DNA of 64,000 nucleotides from the NCBI GenBank assembly GCA_963811805.1, contig CAWESU010000001.1, positions 1,364,001 through 1,428,000 on the forward strand, given 5' to 3'. Both the position numbers and the translations under genes were made by a program. Source of the DNA: DAHUXN01 sp963811805 (lineage in GTDB: Bacteria; Acidobacteriota; Terriglobia; Acidiferrales; UBA7541). Below are positions 35,020 through 43,300 of this stretch, piece after piece (the stretch's first letter is position 1; every line of letters starts with the position of its first letter). Below the pieces are notes generated by a model. It was not told the DNA's origin, made no database searches, and saw only the letters and a program-made list of their open reading frames with translations.

Positions 35020-35094
35020 TCCCCGGTAGCTCAATGGTAGAGCATTCGGCTGTTAACCGAAGGGTTGCTAGTTCGAATCTAGCCCGGGGAGCCA
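35020..35094 (+). tRNA. tRNA-Asn (anticodon GTT)
   Basis: Complete cloverleaf of 75 bases including an encoded CCA. The acceptor TCCCCGG pairs with CCGGGGA, the D-arm stem is GCTC/GAGC, the anticodon stem is TTCGG/CCGAA with loop CTGTTAA (anticodon GTT), and the T-arm is GCTAG-TTCGAAT-CTAGC. The discriminator base is G. No nearby copy of its 3' end is seen that would mark an integrated element. Confidence 0.97.
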
Positions 35095-35126
35095 TTCTTC
35101 TCCCGTTTCGCAGGACGCCCGCGCGA

Positions 35127-35176
35127 ACGAGCTACCTCTCACACCGAAAACGAGCTACCTCTCACACCGAAAACGA
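35127..35176 (+). repeat. Two-copy 23-base tandem repeat
   Basis: Two perfect copies of a 23-base unit (ACGAGCTACCTCTC plus ACACCGAAA) lie at 35127-35149 and 35150-35172, then the first four bases of a third copy. The repeat lies between the tRNA gene and the terminator of the TonB-receptor gene. It could affect spacing or be replication slippage; no function is evident. Confidence 0.85.
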
Positions 35177-35216
35177 AAGCCCGGAACGAACCACCGTTCG
35201 TTCGGTCGGGCTTTCG
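35174..35216 (-). terminator. Intrinsic terminator of the TonB-receptor transcript
   Basis: A long interrupted hairpin: outer arms CGAAAGCCCG (35174-35183) and CGGGCTTTCG (35207-35216), inner arms GAACGAAC and GTTCGTTC with a CACC loop. Read on the minus strand it is followed by TTTTCGG. It lies just beyond the receptor stop at 35233. Confidence 0.75.
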
Positions 35217-35232
35217 CGTCTCAGGAGAGATG

Positions 35233-38052
35233 CTAGAAGTGGAAGCCGATTTCGCCCGTCAGCGTGCGCGGCGTTACGTAGTGCGTGCCGCTGAACGTGG
35301 ACAGGAAATTGTACAGCGCTTCCTTGTCGGTCAAATTGATGACCGTGAACTGAGCGCTCCACTTGTAGTGGTCACCACGAACATGAAATAGATTGTCGTC
35401 GCCCACGGACATATCAAACAAATTTCGCGATTGGACGCGGGGTGGGTTGTGATCGTCGTTCTCTGCGCCCGGAGCGGGGACGCTTAGGTATTTGGACCCG
35501 AACTCAGAGGCTGGGCAATTGAACGGCAGGGGCGTAGTTGGCGTCGCGGCCACACCGTCGCAAGTGAATCCGGCTTCGAATTCCTGATCTGCGCTGAGTG
35601 GAATGGCCCCAATGTTGGAGGCAACCATACTGACATTTGGCACACCATTGATGAGAACTGAGCCCGGACAATCATTGGTCGAGCTTACTCCATAGCAAGG
35701 CGTCGCCCCGGCGACGAGGCCGCTGTCGTACCGCCAGTTGAAAGCGAGCCACGGGCTGTTCTTCCAGGGCAGTTGGTACTGAAAATGGGTGGTTTGATTG
35801 AACTTCTCGTCGTGATCGATGCGGAAGACCTCGGAGCCCGTCGGCGTGGCGCCTGCGCCGCCGACTTGAGGCTCGAAGAATCGCGCCGCCACGCTGGAAA
35901 AAACGACAAGCGCGGTAAGTCCATGCAGGTTAGGCATGCTCAGACGGCCTGCATATCCAGGTATCTTGGACCGATCCCATTCGATGGGAAAGGTAATCGG
36001 CGTGTTGCCGAGGACACTGAAATCATATGCATTATGGGTGTACTTCCAGATGTACTCGCCGTCGAAAACGAGATACTTGCCGAAAGCCTGTTCAAACCCA
36101 GCATGGAACTCGTTACGAAAACCGGGGCTAATGGGAGTCAAAGAGTTTGACGAACAAAGCAAAAGCGGACTCAGAACGGGAGAACTACAACCCACGCTGG
36201 AAAGAATCAAGTTTTCGTTGAACGGCGTCTCCAGGGTGCGGGCGTAGGAGACTCGGAGAACCGTGCCAGTTTGCTTCACGTTGTACGAAATTCCTACGCG
36301 AGGCTCTGCCTGTCGTGCGCTGGTTATGCCGTTGTAGACATCCTCACGAAGGCCGGGAAAAAAATTCCAATTGCCCTTTGTAATGGAATCCTGGACGTAG
36401 AGCGATAGCTCCTTCACATCGGTGTGTTCATCAAAGTCGAACAAGCCACCTCCGCGCGTCAAATCGTAGGGCAATAAGGCAGGATTGAATGCCGGATACT
36501 GGGCTGTGTTCGGCGAGTTGGGGTTCACGGTGGGGTCGTTTTCCGCCAATCCGGCCCCCGCGCACTGGCTAGGGTCGGTAAAACCCTGAACTGGAACGTT
36601 TGGATTCGGAGCTGTGGAAAGCGTCAAGCAGGGCGCATTGAATGTTGGGTCAACGATTCCCAAGTTGTCGTTTTCCGTGAGGAACGTCTGCTCATATGTG
36701 ACGCCGGCCTTGAAGTTGTGAATGCCCTTGCTATAGGCGATATCCGATCGCAGCCCAGTGTTGGCTAGGGTACGAGCTTGCGAGACGCTTTCCCGGGAAA
36801 GGCTCGGCGGGCCGAGATCCGCGAAGGGATCCCCGCTGGGATAGTAATTATACGCATCGCGACGAACGTAAGCGCCTAGTGTAAACACGGTGTTTTGGTT
36901 CAGCAAGCGGGTCCAGGATGGAGCAATATTGAAAGTCTGAATCTGCGACCGCTGATCGGTCGGGCCCACGGGCTGGCCGTCGGGACCGATACCGCCATCG
37001 TTTACAACCACCCCCGACCACGCGGTTGCGTTTTGGGCATCGAACGAATTCGGGTTTTGAAACCAGGAGCGCGTGTAGCCCAGATTCAACTCGAGGGAAT
37101 CGGCGCTTGATAGGCGACGATCTATGCGGTCAAACAAGTTCTCTTCGTTGCCCTTGTCGTGCATCACCGTGAACTCCGGGGGATCAAGAAAGCGCCCGGT
37201 GTCCAATCCGCTTGCGGAAATGAAGTTGCCCCAGTTTTGGCCACCATAGGCAAGATCGAATACGGTATTCGAGGTCCCGAAGGTCCCGTAGGAGGCGGTC
37301 ACGCTGCCGTGGGGGGTTGTGGTACCCTCACCGGAACGGGTGGTCACATCGATCACTACGCTGGTTTTGTCTCCATATTCGGCCGGCGGCGCGCCTTCCA
37401 CGACTTCCATGGACTGGACGGAATTGAGCGGAATCTGGTTCGAAAACACTTTGCTTTGCTGATCGGTAATGGGCTGGCCGTCGACTGAGAAGGAGTTGTC
37501 TGCGTGGTCGCCGAGTCCATGAAAAAGACCATTCGAGTCCGCCGCGATGCCTGGGCTCGCCAAGGTGACAATGGAGCTCACCGACGATGACGGATTCTCG
37601 ACGGGCATCTCCTGGATCAGTGAACGGTCGATGTCGGTATGCGTCGTCGGAGTGGTTTCCAGCAGATCACCCGCTTCCGCCTGCACCGTCACCGTGGTGC
37701 TGGCGCTAGCCAGTTGCATATCGATTTTCAGATTGAGCGGGACGGCCGAACGGACCTCGACATCCTGCACGTATGGCGCGAAGCCTTTCGCGGTAACCGT
37801 CATGTGGTAGGGGTTGAGAGGCACGTTGGGAAAATTGAAATTGCCGAACTTGTCGGTTGTGGACGACCTCTCGTAACCACTGACCGGGTCGTGGATGGTG
37901 ACATTTGCTTTGGCCACGACGGCACCGGAGGGGTCCAGCACAGTGCCCGAAATCGACGACGAATTTCCCGTCTGCGCTGCGACAACACGTGGAAGAAGGA
38001 GGGCGCAATAGCACACGATCAGAAGCAACAATGATTTCTGTAATCCGCTCAT
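35233..38052 (-). CDS. TonB-dependent outer-membrane receptor with carboxypeptidase-regulatory domain
   Basis: A 939-aa outer-membrane protein. A signal peptide (LLLLIVCYCALLLPRVVAA) is followed by a CarboxypepD_reg-like Ig domain (about 30-120, SISGTVLDPSGAVVAKANVTI). Then come a plug domain (about 125-245) with SFSVDGQPITDQQSKVFSNQ and a large barrel ending in GEIGFHF. This architecture is common for oligosaccharide, peptide or metal uptake in Acidobacteriota. AAGGAGATGA precedes the ATG. The upstream cysteine/histidine-rich small gene 130 bases away on the same strand suggests metal ions as substrate, but the barrel gives no direct proof. Confidence 0.88.
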   Translation of the reverse strand: MSGLQKSLLLLIVCYCALLLPRVVAAQTGNSSSISGTVLDPSGAVVAKANVTIHDPVSGYERSSTTDKFGNFNFPNVPLNPYHMTVTAKGFAPYVQDVEVRSAVPLNLKIDMQLASASTTVTVQAEAGDLLETTPTTHTDIDRSLIQEMPVENPSSSVSSIVTLASPGIAADSNGLFHGLGDHADNSFSVDGQPITDQQSKVFSNQIPLNSVQSMEVVEGAPPAEYGDKTSVVIDVTTRSGEGTTTPHGSVTASYGTFGTSNTVFDLAYGGQNWGNFISASGLDTGRFLDPPEFTVMHDKGNEENLFDRIDRRLSSADSLELNLGYTRSWFQNPNSFDAQNATAWSGVVVNDGGIGPDGQPVGPTDQRSQIQTFNIAPSWTRLLNQNTVFTLGAYVRRDAYNYYPSGDPFADLGPPSLSRESVSQARTLANTGLRSDIAYSKGIHNFKAGVTYEQTFLTENDNLGIVDPTFNAPCLTLSTAPNPNVPVQGFTDPSQCAGAGLAENDPTVNPNSPNTAQYPAFNPALLPYDLTRGGGLFDFDEHTDVKELSLYVQDSITKGNWNFFPGLREDVYNGITSARQAEPRVGISYNVKQTGTVLRVSYARTLETPFNENLILSSVGCSSPVLSPLLLCSSNSLTPISPGFRNEFHAGFEQAFGKYLVFDGEYIWKYTHNAYDFSVLGNTPITFPIEWDRSKIPGYAGRLSMPNLHGLTALVVFSSVAARFFEPQVGGAGATPTGSEVFRIDHDEKFNQTTHFQYQLPWKNSPWLAFNWRYDSGLVAGATPCYGVSSTNDCPGSVLINGVPNVSMVASNIGAIPLSADQEFEAGFTCDGVAATPTTPLPFNCPASEFGSKYLSVPAPGAENDDHNPPRVQSRNLFDMSVGDDNLFHVRGDHYKWSAQFTVINLTDKEALYNFLSTFSGTHYVTPRTLTGEIGFHF

Positions 38053-38181
38053 TATTATCTCATCTCCTTAGCAAGCCAGTCCCGCGCAGGCGCGGCCCGT
38101 TGTGGTTGTAGAAGGAATGTTCTCCGCAGCTGGACTTATAGCTGCGACGCGAAAATCAAACCCGATTGAACAGAAGGAGAA

Positions 38182-38481
38182 CTACGAAGCAGGCGGAGCA
38201 CGGGGCGGTGCGAAACGCGTAATTGGAGCAAACTCAAAAGTCTGTGGTTGAAGGGGAACTGCCCAACTGCTTACGGCAAGACCTGGAAGCGTTGGAGCAA
38301 TTCCGGCCTGTACCAGCGGCGTATGAATTGCATGACAAATGGGACAAGTTGCCGGGGACTCGAGGTTACTATGATGATGCCAAAGGCCAGCGGACGCGAG
38401 AGAGAGGAGAATCGCGAGAGCGAGGAAGGCCGTCAGCCGCTTACGGCTGAGGAAGCCCGACCTCTCAAATGAGCAACTCAA
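38182..38481 (-). CDS. Small exported His/Cys-rich protein, possible metal-binding
   Basis: A ~99-aa protein from a TTG at 38481. A basic stretch (SRKRLTAF) and hydrophobic segment LALAILLSLASAG lead into LWHHHSNLESPATCPICHAI, a three-His block and CPIC pair that could bind copper or zinc. The rest is Pro/Ala-rich. This looks like the DUF2946-type small proteins that accompany TonB receptors for metals; I make this match by pattern only. No ATG is available; a longer in-frame form up to 38619 exists and the start is uncertain. It is followed on the same strand by the TonB receptor. Confidence 0.55.
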   Translation of the reverse strand: MSCSFERSGFLSRKRLTAFLALAILLSLASAGLWHHHSNLESPATCPICHAIHTPLVQAGIAPTLPGLAVSSWAVPLQPQTFEFAPITRFAPPRAPPAS

Positions 38482-38643
38482 TCTAGTTTCCCCGAAAACG
38501 CTAAGCTCGGATTGCAGCGACCCCCAACCGTCCCGTTCGGGCCCCTGTGAACCCGAAACAAGCGTACTACAGTGAACCCAACTATAGTCAACAGATTCTG
38601 GAGAACCGATGGCACACACGACAGGGGACAGAGGTAGGCTTCG

Positions 38644-40047
38644 TTAGGAAGGCTGGCCGGCCTGCACCGGCAGGTTTGCAGCTTCCCAGCCTGCCATGCC
38701 GCCGGCAATTTCGCTGACGCGGTCAAATCCGCTGCGTCCCAATAAACTTGCGGCGATGGATGACCGGTACCCGCCCGCGCAATACACCAGCAAGGGACGG
38801 TCCTTCGGCAGTTTGTCCAGATTTTCCGTCAGGTGGTTCAGCGGCATCGCCAAGCTTCCGGCGATGCGCTTCTGCTCGCGCTCGCGCGGCGCGCGGACAT
38901 CGATCGCCAGCGGCGCCTGATCCGACGCCAAAAGCGCGGCGGCCAACGGCGCGCTCAGCCGCTCCGTCCTGACCGTCAGTTCCGGACGCGCGCTCAGGCT
39001 CAGCAATCCATCCTTCAAATATCCGGCCACGTGATCGAATCCGATGCGCCCCAGCCGCGTGGCCGCTTCGTTCTCCCGCCCGGGATCGGCGATGATCACG
39101 ATCGGGTGCTCCCGCTCCAGCACGGTTCCCGCCCAGGTGGCGTACTGCCCGCCCAAGCCGATGTTGATGCTTCCCGCCAAGTGCGCGGCCGCGAATTCCG
39201 ACGCCTCGCGCGTATCGAGGATTTGCGCGCCCGCGCTTTGCAGCGCCAGCACTTCGTCCAGCGCCATCGGATTCAGCCGCGCCAATGTTTCCTCGAGCGT
39301 CGGCCGCTCTTGGCTGTTCAACACCGCGTCATAGGTGAAATAGGGAGGAGCGTCCGGCTGGTCCGCGGTCACCACGGAAATGAACGCTTCCTTGCTCATC
39401 GGCTGCAGCGCGTAGTTTGTGCGGCGCTGCTCGCCGAGCGTGGACACCGTTTCCTTGCTGAGCGCCTTCCCGCACAAGGAGCCCGCGCCGTGCGCCGGAT
39501 ACACCAGGCTTTCGTCCGGCAGCCCGAGCAGCTTCGCGTGCAGCGAATCGAAGAGCATTCCGCCTAGGTCGTTCGCCGACCAGCCCAGCGCCGCGCGCAG
39601 GTCCGGCCGTCCTACGTCGCCAATGAACAGCGTGTCGCCGGTCAGCACGGCATACGGTTGCTTGTCGCTTTTGTGCAAATCGTAAACGAGGATGGAGATC
39701 GACTCCGGCGTGTGCCCCGGCGTCTCCATCGTTTTCAACCGCACTCGTCCAAATTCCACGATGTCGCCGTCGCGCAGAGCGGTGAACGCGTATCCTGCCT
39801 TTGCCGCGGCGCCCAGATAGATTTTGGCGCCCACCTGATCGCGCAGCTCCAAATGCCCGGCCACGAAATCGGCGTGGAAATGCGTCAGGAACACGTGGCG
39901 GATCTGGAGTCCGTGTTCTGCGGCAAACGCGATGTACTGGTCGGTGTCCCGTTGCGGATCAACCACCGCGGCTGTGCCGGTTTGCTCGTCTCCAATGGCG
40001 TAGGAGGCGTGCGCCAGACACGACAGATAAAATTGCTTGAAGATCAC
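38644..40047 (-). CDS. Persulfide dioxygenase-like MBL fold protein fused to two rhodanese domains
   Basis: A 467-aa protein from the GTG at 40047, which has GGAGG close upstream. Residues 1-~250 form a metallo-beta-lactamase fold with THFHADFVAGH (His56, His58, Asp60) and TPGHTPES, plus LTGDTLFIGDVGRPDL. Phe61 stands where many MBL enzymes have the metal-site-2 His, which fits mononuclear-iron persulfide dioxygenases (ETHE1-like) that use only site 1. Two rhodanese domains follow. The first lacks an active Cys (ADPGRE), the second has one (Cys423, YCAGGYRSS). The likely job is oxidation of persulfides to sulfite, or sulfur transfer. It is divergent from lhr. Confidence 0.83.
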   Translation of the reverse strand: MIFKQFYLSCLAHASYAIGDEQTGTAAVVDPQRDTDQYIAFAAEHGLQIRHVFLTHFHADFVAGHLELRDQVGAKIYLGAAAKAGYAFTALRDGDIVEFGRVRLKTMETPGHTPESISILVYDLHKSDKQPYAVLTGDTLFIGDVGRPDLRAALGWSANDLGGMLFDSLHAKLLGLPDESLVYPAHGAGSLCGKALSKETVSTLGEQRRTNYALQPMSKEAFISVVTADQPDAPPYFTYDAVLNSQERPTLEETLARLNPMALDEVLALQSAGAQILDTREASEFAAAHLAGSINIGLGGQYATWAGTVLEREHPIVIIADPGRENEAATRLGRIGFDHVAGYLKDGLLSLSARPELTVRTERLSAPLAAALLASDQAPLAIDVRAPREREQKRIAGSLAMPLNHLTENLDKLPKDRPLLVYCAGGYRSSIAASLLGRSGFDRVSEIAGGMAGWEAANLPVQAGQPS

Positions 40048-40211
40048 CGGACGCCTCCTTGGAACGATCCGCCAATACGGTCGTGGCGCCTTCCAGCCTC
40101 TACCGAGAGCCTTGACCAATTGTACGCTCGCCACCATTTGCCGCATTCTAAAATTCGCCGTACATCCTTCATCGATACCGTGCGGAACATCGCGAAAGTT
40201 GCGTGATCCGG

Positions 40212-40238
40212 CCAACAACCGCTCCTCTTGTTGGTTTT
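40212..40238 (+). terminator. T-tailed hairpin between divergent genes
   Basis: CCAACAA (40212-40218) and TTGTTGG (40228-40234) form a seven-pair stem followed by TTTTGC. It resembles a weak intrinsic terminator or attenuator but lies in the divergent gap, and its T-run abuts the candidate -35 box of lhr. Stability is low because the stem is rich in A-T pairs. Confidence 0.3.
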
Positions 40239-40265
40239 GCTTATCAAACGCAGTTAGGCGATAAT
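40237..40265 (+). promoter_or_regulatory. Candidate promoter of lhr
   Basis: TTGCTT (40237-40242) and GATAAT (40260-40265) are separated by 17 bases, predicting a start near 40272 and a leader of about 37 bases before the lhr ATG. Agreement with consensus is three of six and five of six. Confidence 0.5.
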
Positions 40266-40308
40266 AAGGCGAAGGTATTTTCGGCTCAGAAGGTCCCCCG
40301 TCGATTCT

Positions 40309-43300
40309 ATGAATTCAACCATTACACCAGCTCCTTCAGTCGTCGGCCTCGAATGGGCGCATCCGCTCGTGCAGGAATGGTTTGTCGGGAAGTTTGCGAC
40401 GCCCACCGAACCGCAGATTCTCGGCTGGCCACATATTCTCGCTGGCGAAGATACGCTGATCAGCGCGCCGACCGGCTCAGGCAAGACGTTCGCCGCCTTC
40501 CTGGCCTGCATCGACCGCTTGGTGCGCAAAGCCATCACCGGCGGCCTGCGCGATGAAATTGAAGTCCTGTACGTATCTCCGTTGAAGGCGCTCGGCAACG
40601 ACATCCAAAAGAACCTGGAAGCGCCGCTGGGCGAAATCCTCCACTTGGCCGCGGCGCGCGGCTTCTTGATGCCAGAGATTCGCACGGCTGTGCGCACCGG
40701 CGATACGCTGATGCACGAACGCCGTGCCATGCAAAAGCGCCCTCCGCAAATCCTGGTGACCACGCCTGAGTCTCTTTACATTCTGCTCACCGCGGGAAAA
40801 AGCCGCGAAATGCTGCGGACGGTGCGCACCGTAATTGTCGACGAGATCCACGCCGTCGCGGACGACAAGCGCGGCTCGCATCTCGCGCTTTCGCTGGAGC
40901 GGCTCGAGGCGCTCACCAATTGTCATCCGACGCGAATCGGCCTGTCGGCAACGCAACAGCCCATCGAGCAGATCGGTCAGTTCCTCGCGGGCAGTTCGCG
41001 TCCGTTACCTACAATCGTGCAGGTGGCGCAGCGGCGCGCGTTCGATTTGGCTGTGGAAGTTCCCGCCAGCGAGCTCGGCGCCGTGGCTTCGAATGAAATG
41101 TGGGACGAGATCTACAAACGCATTACCGAGCTTGTCCAACAGCATCGATCCACGCTGATCTTCGTGAACACCCGCCGACTCGCCGAACGCGTCGCGCATC
41201 AGCTTGGCGCATTACTCGGCGAAGATGCTGTCGCTTCACATCACGGCAGTTTGTCGCGTTTGCGGCGGCTGGCCGTCGAAAACAAATTGAAGGCAGGAGA
41301 GCTTCGCGCTCTCGTTGCCACGGCATCGCTGGAATTAGGAATCGATATCGGTACGGTAGACCTTGTCTGCCAGATCGGCTCGCCGCGCTCCATTGCTGTT
41401 GCGTTGCAACGCGTGGGACGCGCGGGACATTGGCGCGGCGCTGTTCCCAAAGGCCGGCTGTTTGCAACGACGCGTGATGAGCTTCTCGAGTGTGCGGCTC
41501 TGGTGCGCTCGATCCGCGAAGGCCTTCTGGACCACATCCTGATTCCCGATACCCCCCTTGACGTGCTAGCACAGCAAATTGTGGCTGAATGCTCGGCGAT
41601 GGAGTGGCAGGAAGACGATCTGTTTGCGCTACTGAAACGCGCCTATCCTTATCGCGCGTTGGCCCGCGAGACTTTCGGCGAAGTGATTGAGATGCTGGCC
41701 AACGGAATTTCCGCGCGACGCGGCCGATACGGCGCGTATCTCTATCACGATGCCGTTAACAAACGCTTGCGCGCGCGGCGAGGCAGCCGGCTCGCTTCGA
41801 TTACCAGCGGAGGCGCGATTCCCGACAACGCGCTGTACACGGTGATTGCCGAACCGGAAGGCATGGTCGTTGGAACGCTGGATGAAGACTTCGCGGTGGA
41901 GAGTTTGCGCGGCGACATCGTGCTTCTCGGCAACACTTCCTGGCGAATCCGGCGGATTCAGGCCGGTTCCGTCTTGGTCGAAGACGCGCAGGGCGCGCCA
42001 CCGAACGTGCCTTTTTGGCGAGGGGAAGCTCCCGCGCGAACGGCGGAACTGTCGGAGCAAGTGGCCGAGCTGCGGCAACGGCTAAGCTCACTCACGCAGA
42101 CAGCGGTGCCCGGCGCCACACGCACTGATCCTTCGCGAGCCAGTGCCATCGATTGGTTGATGCAGGAGTGCGGCCTCGATCGTGCCGGAGCCGAACAGGC
42201 GGTCGAGTACATCGTCGCCGGCCGCGCCGTGCTGCGCGCTGTTCCCACGCAGCAAACCGTGATTGCGGAGCGCTTCTTTGACGAAAGCGGCGGCATGCAG
42301 CTCGTCATCCACGCGCCATTCGGCGGCAGGATCAACAAGGCCTGGGGCCTGGCGCTGCGCAAGCGTTTTTGCCGCTCTTTCAATTTCGAGTTGCAAGCAG
42401 CGGCCACCGACAACGGTTTGAATATTTCCCTCGGAGAGCAACACAGCTTTCCGCTCGCCGATGTTTTTCATTTCCTGCAATCCGCTACGGTAGAGGAATT
42501 GCTTTCGCAGGCCGTGCTGGCGTCACCCATTTTCACCAGCCGCTGGCGCTGGGCTGCAGGCCGTGCTCTCGCGCTGCTCCGATTTCAGGGTGGCAAGAAG
42601 GTTCCGCCGCAAATCCAGCGCATGCGCTCCGACGATTTACTGGCGGCCGTCTTTCCGCACGCGCTGGCGTGCCCGGAAAATCTTTCCGGCGACATCGAGA
42701 TTCCGGACCATCCGCTGGTGCGCGAAACCATGAAAGATGCGCTCACCGAGGCCATGGACATCGATGGCTTGAAAAGCGTCCTGGAAGGAATCGTTTCCGG
42801 AAAAATTCAATGCGTTGCCGTCGACACACCCTTGCCCTCGCAGTTCTCGCATGAAATTCTAAACGCGAATCCGTACGCGTATTTGGACGATGCGCCACTT
42901 GAAGAGCGTCGCGCTCGCGCTGTCGAAATGCGGCGCATGCTACCCGAAGCAGTGCTTTCCGAGGTTGGCCGACTGGATCCATCCGCAATCACCGAAGTGC
43001 GCGAGGAGTCATGGCCCGACGTGCGCGACGCTGACGAGCTGCACGACGTGCTGCAAACTGTGATTGCCGTTCCGGAGCTTTCTCCGTCAGACGCGCCGCC
43101 TACCGAAATATCTTTCACACCAGTGTCCCCTTTGACGGATTTCGTCCGCAAATCCAGCCTTATCTGGAGCGAGTATTTTGCAGCTCTCTGTGCTGAACGA
43201 CGGGCGGCGCGCGCCGCCGTCGCCGGGCGATCGTATTGGGTCGCCGCAGAAAAGAAGAAAATCTTCGCGGCTGTGTTTCCGGATGCCCGCTTCGAATCCG

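Noticed and set aside
35020..35094. tRNA-Asn as the attachment site of a genomic island
   Set aside because: No direct repeat of the tRNA 3' end and no integrase gene are found in the window.
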